Assembly: GCA_902777125.1 (NCBI GenBank)
Contig: CACYSQ010000001.1
Location: 62,001 to 126,000, forward strand
Direction: 5' to 3'
Length of the DNA stretch: 64,000 nucleotides
Origin: Ruminococcus flavefaciens
Lineage (GTDB): Bacteria; Bacillota; Clostridia; Oscillospirales; Ruminococcaceae
Below are positions 34,738 to 41,954 of the stretch, piece by piece; within the stretch, counting starts at the first letter, position 1; each line of letters begins with the position of its first letter. Made by a program: the position numbers and the translations under genes. Below the pieces are notes generated by a model that did no database searches, was not told where the DNA came from, and saw only the letters and a list, made by a program, of their open reading frames with translations.

Positions 34738-35589
34738 TCAGGGATTGTGATATTGGTCAGTGGTCGTAGTTGTCGTAGTTGTGGTTGTAGTAGTTGTTGT
34801 GTCGGAATCTATACTAACAAAGGAATATCCTTTTTTATTTGCAAATGCTTCTGCTTTCGAACCTGAATAACCTCGTATTTCGCGAAGGCCTGACGATACA
34901 AAGGCATCCGACTCAATTTGTTTTACAGAAGCAGGTATGGTGATTGAACTCAACGATTTACATCCGCTAAATGCAAGTGAGCCAATTGTTTTAACGCCGT
35001 CAGGAATCTTGACATCGCCAGAGCAGGCAGTACCATCAATTACAATTTTATTTACAACTACAAGGGAATTAGCCTTTTTCTTATTTAACAACCAAGGCGT
35101 ATCCTTAAATGCATTTGCGCCTATACTGGTAACACTGCTGGGAATAGTAATGTTTGTAAGATTTTCGCAGTTACTAAACGCATCTGCCTCTATTGTGGTT
35201 AGACCTGATGGAAGATTGACTTCCTTTAGGTTACCGCTGTAGGCAAAAGCATAACTACAGATTTTTTTTACATATGGAGCTATATTTACAGTTACAAGAA
35301 ATCTATCATTATAAAAGCTTCGCTCTCCAAGACTATAAATACGTATTTTACTTCCATTTACTGGAATACTATCCAACATATCAAGAGTCGATAGAGGTAC
35401 ATCATTGTCAAACTTGGTAATTTCGATGCCATTTGATGTAATAATAAACTCATAAGAACCATAACTGTATTTTTGTCCAGTTGCTAAAGCCGTAATCTCA
35501 TCAGCAACAGGGCTTTCTCCGACTACCGGCAAGATATAATTCAGCATAAATACTGACAGAATGAATGATAATAGTCTCTTTACTTTCAT
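34738..35589 (-). CDS. Secreted LRR (BspA-like) protein, dockerin lost by frameshift
   Basis: A 283-residue product. Start at ATG 35589 behind AAGGAGGA, then a signal peptide (about 1-27). LRR_5-type repeats follow ([38 protein letters not shown]), closing with [16 protein letters not shown], then a run of about 14 Thr and a stray DQYHNP tail. In related proteins a Thr linker leads into a dockerin; here the linker runs out of frame with the LRR-dockerin sequence directly downstream. Thr codons in the linker form ACN repeats, a place prone to slippage or recombination. BspA-type LRR proteins bind surfaces or polymers. Confidence 0.8.
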   Translation of the reverse strand: MKVKRLLSFILSVFMLNYILPVVGESPVADEITALATGQKYSYGSYEFIITSNGIEITKFDNDVPLSTLDMLDSIPVNGSKIRIYSLGERSFYNDRFLVTVNIAPYVKKICSYAFAYSGNLKEVNLPSGLTTIEADAFSNCENLTNITIPSSVTSIGANAFKDTPWLLNKKKANSLVVVNKIVIDGTACSGDVKIPDGVKTIGSLAFSGCKSLSSITIPASVKQIESDAFVSSGLREIRGYSGSKAEAFANKKGYSFVSIDSDTTTTTTTTTTTTTTDQYHNP

Positions 35590-35753
35590 AATGATTCCTC
35601 CTTGATGAAATAGTAATATTGTGATATGTGTTACTAAACAATGATACGCTTCATTTTCAATCAGCTCCCTTACAGTCTGCTTTTTATACTCGAGCAACTT
35701 TGTGAACAAATTATGTCCTTAACAAACAGAATATTTGTATATCTTATATAACA

Positions 35754-35782
35754 ATTATACCCTATAAGTTCTATTTTGTCAA
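35754..35782 (-). promoter_or_regulatory. Promoter of the LRR gene
   Basis: On the minus strand TTGACA (35777-35782), 17-bp spacer, TATAAT (35754-35759). It leaves a leader of about 160 nt. Confidence 0.8.
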
Positions 35783-35864
35783 CGCTAATAGTTTATTTAA
35801 TATACACAAAATTTCGGATAAAATTATAGTTAAGGCTAATAATTTTAAGGGAGTATATGAATAA

Positions 35865-36200
35865 ATGAACGAAATAAACTATAAAGCGCTTGGAACTCGC
35901 ATCAGAAAACAAAGAGAACTCTTAGGGTATACCAGAGAGGAACTTGCAGAGAAGCTTGATGTCTCGGTCAAATTCTGCTCGGATATCGAATTAGGTGTAA
36001 AGGGAATGTCGCTTGGAACACTTGTAAACCTGTCGCGGATACTATGTCTGAATATTGACTACATTCTTCTTGGAGATAACAAGCTGAGCAATTCGGAGCT
36101 GAATACGATCGAATCGCTTATTTCGCAATGCCCGGAAGAGCTTCGCCCAAACCTTATCACTATGATAAGAGCTTTCGTTGACGCTGTAAAGGATAAATAA
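35865..36200 (+). CDS. XRE family helix-turn-helix regulator
   Basis: A 111-residue protein with an N-terminal lambda-repressor type HTH (GTRIRKQRELLGYTREELAEKL and VSVKFCSDIELG) over residues 8-65 and a short helical tail. It is divergent from the LRR gene, near the right end of the element, and may control the cargo or excision genes. An AAGGGAG precedes the ATG. Confidence 0.88.
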   Translation: MNEINYKALGTRIRKQRELLGYTREELAEKLDVSVKFCSDIELGVKGMSLGTLVNLSRILCLNIDYILLGDNKLSNSELNTIESLISQCPEELRPNLITMIRAFVDAVKDK

Positions 36201-36203
36201 CAA

Positions 36204-36244
36204 AAAAGCATTTCCTATGCTTACCAAAGGAAATGCTTTTAAAG
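36204..36244 (+). terminator. Terminator of the XRE gene
   Basis: Thirteen-base stem AAAAGCATTTCCT / AGGAAATGCTTTT (36204-36216 with 36228-36240), starting four bases after the stop codon. Confidence 0.8.
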
Positions 36245-36279
36245 TTTAGAACATGATACCGCCCATATGGTTTGGATTT

Positions 36280-36343
36280 CGTGTGATTTTCGTGTGATTC
36301 TGCCGGAATTTCGTGTGACAAAATGCAGTTAAATCGTCACACG
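36280..36343 (+). repeat. Integrase arm-site-like repeats, right end
   Basis: CGTGTGATT at 36280-36288 and 36291-36299, CGTGTGACA at 36312-36320, and the inverted GTCACACG at 36336-36343, about 80-140 bp from attR. These match the boxes next to attL. Confidence 0.55.
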
Positions 36344-36421
36344 CGCAGTTGAAACTGCAAAACCGGCAAAATAAAAATGCCTGTATTTCGTCATTTCAGC
36401 GGAATACAGGCAAATAAAAAG

Positions 36422-36497
36422 TGGTGAGACATGAGGGATTTGAACCCTCGACCCTACGCTTAAAAGGCGTATGCTCTACCGACTGAGCTAATGTCTC
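36422..36497 (-). tRNA. tRNA-Lys(TTT)
   Basis: Seventy-six bases with CCA encoded. The acceptor stem is GAGACAT with ATGTCTC, the anticodon loop is CTTTTAA with anticodon TTT, and the T arm has GGTTCAAATCC. A TTGACA/TATAAT promoter with 17-bp spacing precedes it on the minus strand. Its 3' 27 bases are the attR of the element, so the gene is kept intact by the element's own copy of the 3' end. Confidence 0.95.
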
Positions 36498-36508
36498 GTA
36501 ACAGATTT

Positions 36509-36537
36509 ATTATATCAGAAAGGCAGGGAAGTGTCAA
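36509..36537 (-). promoter_or_regulatory. Promoter of tRNA-Lys
   Basis: On the minus strand TTGACA (36532-36537), 17-bp spacer, TATAAT (36509-36514), a consensus promoter. Confidence 0.9.
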
Positions 36538-36625
36538 GGCTTTTGCGAGCTTTTTACAAATACGGCTGAATACGAAGGAAAAGAACGGTTGTATTGTGCA
36601 AGTTGACGATTTTTTGAAAAAGCAG

Positions 36626-36654
36626 TTGACTTTGCCAGCAGGACATGATATAAT
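36626..36654 (+). promoter_or_regulatory. Promoter of tRNA-Arg
   Basis: TTGACT (36626-36631), 17-bp spacer, TATAAT (36649-36654), 20 bp before the tRNA. Confidence 0.85.
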
Positions 36655-36673
36655 AATTAGGTCGTAAAGACGT

Positions 36674-36750
36674 GTGCTTGTAGCTCAGCTGGATAGAGTG
36701 ACTGGCTACGAACCAGTAGGTCGGGGGTTCGAATCCCTCCAGGCACGCCA
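36674..36750 (+). tRNA. tRNA-Arg(ACG)
   Basis: Seventy-seven bases with CCA encoded. Acceptor stem GTGCTTG with CAGGCAC, anticodon loop CTACGAA with anticodon ACG, and T arm GGTTCGAATCC. It is followed by a short hairpin region (GCAGAGCC / TTCAGCAGGGCTTTTT) at about 36755-36785 that may end the transcript. Confidence 0.95.
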
Positions 36751-36818
36751 ACGCAGAGCCTTGCTGAATTCAGCAGGGCTTTTTCGCTATCCGAAATTAT
36801 AGCAAAGAGGTGCAGAAG

Positions 36819-37301
36819 ATGAAAAGAACTGACTACATAAGCTGGGACGAATACTTCATGGGCATTGCCATGCTCTCCGCACAGCGCAGCAAGGACTCGA
36901 ACACACAGGTCGGCGCGTGTATCGTCAACCGCGAGAACAAGATAGTTTCGGTGGGCTATAACGGTATGCCTACGGGCTGCATCGACGACGAGATGCCGTG
37001 GGAACGCTCCGCTGAATCGGCGCTTGATACCAAGTACCCTTATGTATGCCACGCCGAGCTGAACGCGATACTCAACAGCAACATCGGCAATCTTTCCGGC
37101 TGCACCGTCTATGTCACGCTGTTTCCGTGCAACGAATGTGCCAAGGCGATAATCCAGTCTGGGATAAAGAAGGTCGTATACTACGACAACAAGTACGCCG
37201 ATGCGGACAGCACAAAGGCTTCCTGCCTGCTTTTCAGGAAGTGCGGAGTGGAGTTCGAGCAGTACCGTCCGAGCGGAAAGGAACTTGTCCTCTCGCTGTG
37301 A
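36819..37301 (+). CDS. Deoxycytidylate deaminase
   Basis: A 160-residue zinc-dependent deaminase that turns dCMP into dUMP for thymidylate synthesis. The zinc site is clear: HAELNAIL (His and catalytic Glu) and PCNECAKAII (two Cys). SKDSNTQVGACIV and GYNGMPTGC are typical of the ComEB/dCMP deaminase family. The start at ATG 36819 follows AAAGAGG; a GTG at 36810 overlaps that ribosome site. Length is normal for the family. Confidence 0.93.
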   Translation: MKRTDYISWDEYFMGIAMLSAQRSKDSNTQVGACIVNRENKIVSVGYNGMPTGCIDDEMPWERSAESALDTKYPYVCHAELNAILNSNIGNLSGCTVYVTLFPCNECAKAIIQSGIKKVVYYDNKYADADSTKASCLLFRKCGVEFEQYRPSGKELVLSL

Positions 37302-37337
37302 TAAGGTAAAAAAACTATTTTTGATTTGTGTATTTGC

Positions 37338-37360
37338 GGGCGAGCGGAACTCGCCCCTAC
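37338..37360 (+). repeat. Short hairpin repeat with CCCCTAC tail
   Basis: Stem GGGCGAG / CTCGCCC followed by CTAC. Three relatives with other stems but the same CCCTAC edge lie at 52137-52282. Confidence 0.5.
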
Positions 37361-37502
37361 AAAAAGCCGCAATACTAACCGTTGTGCTTATATAGAAGCG
37401 TTTATCAGAACTATTGAGGCAAGCCTTTCCTCAGAAAGGTTTTCCCCGATAAGTTCTAATAATACTTCCGTATGAGTATCACGCTTAGTATTGCGGCTTT
37501 TT
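37361..37502. repeat. MITE-like segment with 18-bp inverted ends, containing repeat copy C
   Basis: Inverted ends AAAAAGCCGCAATACTAA (37361-37378) and its complement at 37484-37501 enclose about 105 bp. The right arm touches the stop of the GGDEF gene, so the whole may act as its terminator on the minus strand (T run after the left arm). The interior 37418-37472 (CCTTTCCTCAGAAAGGTTTT and TAATACTTCCGTAT) matches 59203-59254. Confidence 0.6.
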
Positions 37503-39431
37503 TTAACCCTTGAGGTATTTTGAGAGCTTCTTTTTGCGTTTCTGAGCGTACATAACGTTATCGGCGCTGGTCACGAAATTGAAGATGTCCTCGCCCATTA
37601 CCGGTTTTGCTATAACGTAGCCGGTACTGGCGCTGAGTGTGAACGGGTTGACTCCGCTTGCGTTGATCGCCGTGATATTGCGCTCAATAGTCTCGGTCAG
37701 CTTTCTTGCTTCGGTGTCCTGATAATCCGCGGCAAAAACAATGAACTCGTCGCCTCCGAAGCGGCAGTATACCTCGCCGTTCGTGCATGACTTGACGAGG
37801 ACGTCAGCGATACTGCATATCGCCTTGTCGCCGACATTGTGACCGTATGTATCGTTTATCTTCTTCAGACCGTCGAGGTCGATGAACATCAGCATTATAT
37901 CGCGGTTCTGGGCAACACAGTCCGCATAGATCTTGTCGGTAGCCTGAACGAAGCCGTTGCGGTTGTAGATACCGGAGAAGGTGTCCCTTGCATAGAGCTT
38001 GCTGAGGTGCTTGAGGGCAGCCTCGAGCGAGGTGAGCTTCCTGATATTCTCGAGGGAATTGCTCAGTGTTATGCAGAAGGTCTCGAACATCGAATTGTGA
38101 AGCGGCAGAGCCGAATTGTAGATGACCATGTAGCCGAAGCAGCGGTCGCCGAAATGCAGGGGGATATGGTAGTAGATCTTGCCGGAGGTACCGTTGTCAG
38201 CGATCTTTGGAAGGATATCGCGGCGCCTGATAGTGCCGGCGTCCTCGAATTTGCCTCTGACATAGGCAATGGGGACGAGGATATCGTCGGTATAGACCGT
38301 GAGATCGCCGACCTCCTTGGGCTTGTCGGCGAGCGGGTCGTCAAAATCTGCGTCGATGAGCCAGTTATCGCAGAGGCAGAGGTAATACTCCTCCGGATCA
38401 ATGCCCTGCGTGAACTTTTTGAGTATCTCGATATACTGCTCGAAGGTGTCCGTGCTGAGGAGGTCAACGGAGAGCTTGTTGAGGTTGGACATAAAGGTCT
38501 GCGAGTTCTCAAATCTGAGGTAGTTCTTGTAGTTGAGCTCCTTGAATTCGAGGAGATCGCGGTGTGCATTGTGGAGACAGCCGCAGCTCTCGGTGAACCT
38601 TGTTGACATATTCAGGATAACGCTGCGTTCCTGCTCGATATTCTGGAAGTGGTTGGCGAGCATTTTGCAGGCGATCCTGCCGGAGAGGGCGAGCGGACGG
38701 TCAACTGTTGTGAGCTCGACCTGATAATTTCTTGTGCTGTAGGTATTATCGAAGCCGGTTACCGCGATGTCCTCCGGAACGCAGATGTACTTTTCGGCGA
38801 GGCGGTTGACAGCGGAGGCTGCCATAACGTCGTTTGCGGAGATTATGACCTCGGGGAGACCTTCCTCGAGCGAGAGGAAGTAGTCAACGGCTTCGCGTCC
38901 CGAGGGAGCACGGAAGCTTCCGTAGAAGATATACTCCTCCGGAACCGAGAGACCGTGTTCGCTGAGGACCTCGAGGAAAGCGGCAAGTCTGTCGGCACTC
39001 TCGGGATTCTCCTTCGGACCTGAGATATAGCCGAATTTCTTGAAACCGTGAACATGGATAAGGTGCTCCGTGATGTGGCGCATAGCGGTTTTGTTATCTA
39101 TTCCGACATGATAGAGATAGGGAATATCGTTGTCTATGCTGACGGCAGGGATACCTGCTTCCTTGATACGGCTGAGGATACTGTTGACGGTTGCCTGATG
39201 AGCGATGGTGTTTGTAAGGAGTATCGCGCCGTCGAAATCCTTGAAGTCAGGCAGGTTGAATATATTGAGCTCACCTTTTTCGTGATCGGGATTGATAGAA
39301 CCTCTGAACGAGACGAAAACGGAGATATTCAGGGAAAACTCTGCGGCTGACGAAGCAATGCCGTTGAGTATGGCGGACTGGTAGCTCTGATCCATTTCTT
39401 CGATCATCAGAGCGACTTTGTAGCCGTTCAT
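37503..39431 (-). CDS. Soluble LacI-type sugar-binding-domain - GGDEF protein (diguanylate cyclase)
   Basis: A 642-residue protein with no membrane segment or signal peptide. Start at ATG 39431, with GGGGTG upstream; ATG 39449 lacks a ribosome site. Residues about 1-275 are a periplasmic-binding-protein type I fold as in LacI regulators (YKVALMIEEMDQSYQSAILNG, VTGFDNTYSTRNYQVELTTVDRP) but with no DNA-binding headpiece. A middle region of about 190 residues may be a GAF-like sensor. The GGDEF domain is at about 475-635, with RFGGDEFIVF near 555, so it should make c-di-GMP; the RxxD inhibition site is not seen. It may link cytoplasmic sugar levels to c-di-GMP. Confidence 0.88.
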   Translation of the reverse strand: MNGYKVALMIEEMDQSYQSAILNGIASSAAEFSLNISVFVSFRGSINPDHEKGELNIFNLPDFKDFDGAILLTNTIAHQATVNSILSRIKEAGIPAVSIDNDIPYLYHVGIDNKTAMRHITEHLIHVHGFKKFGYISGPKENPESADRLAAFLEVLSEHGLSVPEEYIFYGSFRAPSGREAVDYFLSLEEGLPEVIISANDVMAASAVNRLAEKYICVPEDIAVTGFDNTYSTRNYQVELTTVDRPLALSGRIACKMLANHFQNIEQERSVILNMSTRFTESCGCLHNAHRDLLEFKELNYKNYLRFENSQTFMSNLNKLSVDLLSTDTFEQYIEILKKFTQGIDPEEYYLCLCDNWLIDADFDDPLADKPKEVGDLTVYTDDILVPIAYVRGKFEDAGTIRRRDILPKIADNGTSGKIYYHIPLHFGDRCFGYMVIYNSALPLHNSMFETFCITLSNSLENIRKLTSLEAALKHLSKLYARDTFSGIYNRNGFVQATDKIYADCVAQNRDIMLMFIDLDGLKKINDTYGHNVGDKAICSIADVLVKSCTNGEVYCRFGGDEFIVFAADYQDTEARKLTETIERNITAINASGVNPFTLSASTGYVIAKPVMGEDIFNFVTSADNVMYAQKRKKKLSKYLKG

Positions 39432-40016
39432 TGTAGATTTGCACCCCATTTCGCAAGACCGCACAAGGCGGCGGCATAAAGAGTTTCCGGATATAAAACG
39501 CACAAAAGCGCTGCACTCGGTCTGCGGCAGTTGGTAATGAGATCCTGCATCATAAACGGAATATATACAGAATGGCAAAATTTACCGCGAACCGGAACTG
39601 AGCGCGGAACAGTCCGGAGCTGTCAAATATAAGTAGATATGTATATTATACAGCATTTTTTTTGAAAAATCAATAGCAGAAGCGTACATTTTGAGATTTA
39701 AATATGAACTTTTCGTAAACTTATTTTTCCGGAAAGTATTATACACAAAGGATAATACTTTGTGTCGAGCTAATAAAACATTAAGTGAAGCGGAGGTGCA
39801 TTTTAAGCATTCGCAGGGCGGACTGAAGTTCCGGTCCGCGGCACCGCGGAAAGTGCTGTATAAAAAATAACGACATTTTCCGATAATTTGTATCATATCG
39901 CTGAATTTCCCGCGCGTTATTGACAAATCTCAAAAAAATGGTATACTAATTAGGAGGGGATAACTATGCCCATACGGTTTTTCCCTTAATACTGCGGAAT
40001 ACAGAGGAGGTATTTT
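39432..40016. other. Regulatory intergenic region
   Basis: No gene seen. It holds a strong dyad, AAAGTATTAT (39733-39742) with ATAATACTTT (39752-39761), overlapped by ACACAAAG/CTTTGTGT (39743-39750 and 39758-39765). This covers a TATAAT on the minus strand and may be the operator of the GGDEF gene. A CCGCGGCACCGCGG palindrome is at 39836-39849, and the pyrophosphatase promoter is at the right end. Confidence 0.55.
39920..39947 (+). promoter_or_regulatory. Promoter of the pyrophosphatase gene
   Basis: TTGACA (39920-39925), 16-bp spacer, TATACT (39942-39947). Confidence 0.75.
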
Positions 40017-40547
40017 ATGAACATCTGGCACAATATCAGCCCGAAACGCATAAACCCCGACGATTTCTATGCCGTTATCGAAATAGGAAAGGGCAGCAAG
40101 ATCAAGTATGAGCTGGACAAGGATACGGGTCTTATCAAAATGGACAGGATCCTCCATACCTCCACTCACTATCCTGCCAATTACGGTCTTATCCCGAGAA
40201 CCTACTCCGACGATAACGACCCTCTCGACGTTCTCGTGCTCTGCTCTGAAACACTCAGCCCTATGACGCTCGTAAGATGCTACCCCATAGGCGTTATCAG
40301 AATGCTCGACAACGGTCACCGCGATGACAAGATAATCGCGATACCCTTCGATGACCCGAATTACAATATGTACATGGACATCGAACAGCTCCCCAAGCAC
40401 GTTTTCGACGAGATGACGCACTTTTTCACAGTGTACAAAGAGCTGGAGAACAAGACCACAGCCGTAAATGAGGTCGACCATGCAGAGGTCGCAAGGCAGA
40501 TAATCGCCGAGGATATCGAATCCTATATCAATACCTTCTGCAAGTGA
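40017..40547 (+). CDS. ppa: Inorganic pyrophosphatase, family I
   Basis: A 176-residue soluble enzyme that splits pyrophosphate into two phosphates. Key parts of family I are visible: [20 protein letters not shown] (substrate-binding Lys and Glu), [19 protein letters not shown], and [11 protein letters not shown] with the metal-binding Asp cluster. AGGAGG precedes the ATG. The PRPP synthetase-like gene follows about 105 bp later. Confidence 0.95.
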   Translation: MNIWHNISPKRINPDDFYAVIEIGKGSKIKYELDKDTGLIKMDRILHTSTHYPANYGLIPRTYSDDNDPLDVLVLCSETLSPMTLVRCYPIGVIRMLDNGHRDDKIIAIPFDDPNYNMYMDIEQLPKHVFDEMTHFFTVYKELENKTTAVNEVDHAEVARQIIAEDIESYINTFCK

Positions 40548-40653
40548 ACCGGTCCTGCCGGACAAGCCTCATGATACCCTGCACCCGCAATGACGGGAAA
40601 AAATCCATTCTGAAAGGAGTATCGCACGGCTAAGGCGTGTGCGAGAAGATTCT

Positions 40654-41799
40654 ATGACAGCTTCAAGTGAAATTTTATTCGGCAGCGAAACAAATGTTGC
40701 TCCTATCGGCATCATTGCCATGAACAGTGTTACAGAGCTCGGCGAAAAGATCAACGATTACCTCGTTGACTGGGCTGGAAAGGGCGGCATTGCGACCGAT
40801 ACCTTCCTCCTCGAAAGCGAATGCCCGAGATTTTCCTCCGGCGACGGCAAGGGACTTATCAAGTCCACCGTCCGCGGAAAGGATCTCTTCATCATCGTTG
40901 ATGTCGGCAACTATAATATAAAGTACGATTACTTCGGCATGAAGAACGCTATGTCCCCCGATGACCATTTCCAGGACTTAAAGAGAATAATCCAGGCTGC
41001 AAGCGGCAAGGCTCACCGCATTACCGTTATCATGCCTATCCTCTACGGCGGACGTCAGCACAGAAGAAGCTACCGCGAGTCCCTTGACTGTGCTTGCGCT
41101 TTGCAGGAGCTCGAGGCAATGGGAGTTGCCAATATCGTATGCTTCGATGCACACGACCCGAGAGTACAGAACGCTGTGCCGCTCATGGGCTTCGACAACG
41201 TTATGCCTACATATCAGGTTCTCAAGGCTATGCTCAAGGATATCAAGGACATCAACTTCAACAAGGAGAAGTTCATGGTAGTAAGCCCTGACGAGGGTGC
41301 TCTCAACAGGAATATGTACTATGCCTCAGTCCTTGGCGTTGAAATGGGAATGTTCTACAAGCGCAGAGACTACTCCACTATCGTGAACGGCAGAAATCCT
41401 ATCGTTGCTCACGAATACCTCGGAAATCCCGTTGAGGGCAAGGACATCTTCGTTTCAGACGATATCATTTCCTCCGGCGAGTCCATGCTCGACCTCGCAT
41501 ACGCCCTCAAGGAGAAGAAGGCGGGAAGGATATTCGCTTACGCTACCTACGCTATCTTCACGAACGGTCTCGACAAGTTCGACAAGGCTTACGAGGACGG
41601 CATCATCGACGGCGTATTCGGTACGAACCTTACCTACAGAACCCCTGAGCTCCTTGCAAGACCGTGGTTCCACGAGGTCGATGTATCGAAGTACATCGCT
41701 TACTTCATTGAGGCTATCAACCACGATGTTTCGATAAGCAAGATAATTGATCCCCACGAGAAGATCGAGAACCTCCTCAAAAAGTACGGAATGAAATAA
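40654..41799 (+). CDS. Ribose-phosphate pyrophosphokinase (PRPP synthetase) relative
   Basis: A 381-residue protein with two phosphoribosyltransferase-like halves, as in PRPP synthetases, which make PRPP from ribose 5-phosphate and ATP. Visible: YGGRQHRRSYRESLDCACAL (ATP site), FDAHDPRVQNA, VVSPDEGALNR and the PRPP-binding loop FVSDDIISSGESMLD. It is longer than the usual 315 or so residues and the loop sequence is a variant, so it may be a divergent paralogue. ATG 40654 is chosen; the nearest strong ribosome site AAAGGAGT (40613-40620) is 33 bases away with a CGCAC/GTGCG stem between, so the start is not certain (a GTG at 40639 is in frame). Confidence 0.85.
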   Translation: MTASSEILFGSETNVAPIGIIAMNSVTELGEKINDYLVDWAGKGGIATDTFLLESECPRFSSGDGKGLIKSTVRGKDLFIIVDVGNYNIKYDYFGMKNAMSPDDHFQDLKRIIQAASGKAHRITVIMPILYGGRQHRRSYRESLDCACALQELEAMGVANIVCFDAHDPRVQNAVPLMGFDNVMPTYQVLKAMLKDIKDINFNKEKFMVVSPDEGALNRNMYYASVLGVEMGMFYKRRDYSTIVNGRNPIVAHEYLGNPVEGKDIFVSDDIISSGESMLDLAYALKEKKAGRIFAYATYAIFTNGLDKFDKAYEDGIIDGVFGTNLTYRTPELLARPWFHEVDVSKYIAYFIEAINHDVSISKIIDPHEKIENLLKKYGMK

Positions 41800-41807
41800 A
41801 ACATCAA

Positions 41808-41844
41808 AGGCTGGCATTATGTTGAAATAATGCCAGCCTTTTTC
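41808..41844 (+). terminator. Rho-independent terminator
   Basis: Twelve-base stem AGGCTGGCATTA / TAATGCCAGCCT (41808-41819 with 41828-41839), followed by TTTTT. Confidence 0.9.
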
Positions 41845-41886
41845 GTGAAAAATATGTGAAAACTTTGTTAATTCCCTACAAAACTA

Positions 41887-41915
41887 TTGACAGTTATTCG
41901 TCAAAGTGCTATAAT
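41887..41915 (+). promoter_or_regulatory. Promoter of the ABC transporter gene
   Basis: TTGACA (41887-41892), 17-bp spacer, TATAAT (41910-41915), a perfect consensus. Confidence 0.9.
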
Positions 41916-41954
41916 GACTATATGTATTTTTAACTATTGGAAAGGGTGAATTGA

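Larger units (their letters stand above)
24447..36448. mobile_element. Integrative mobilizable element in tRNA-Lys(TTT), about 12 kb
   Basis: Bounded by the 27-bp direct repeats 24447-24473 and 36422-36448. The genes are those of an element that excises, replicates a little and is mobilised by a helper: tyrosine integrase next to attL, small HTH protein, relaxase, MobC-like protein and a P4-type primase-helicase, all on the minus strand. I see no type IV secretion genes, so it is not a self-transmissible ICE. The right half is cargo: an unknown protein, AAA ATPase, ProX-like protein, SH3 lipoprotein, LRR-dockerin locus and an XRE regulator. Confidence 0.85.

Noticed and set aside
24447-36448. 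Prophage
   Set aside because: No capsid, tail, portal, terminase or lysis genes; relaxase and MobC-like genes point to a mobilizable element.
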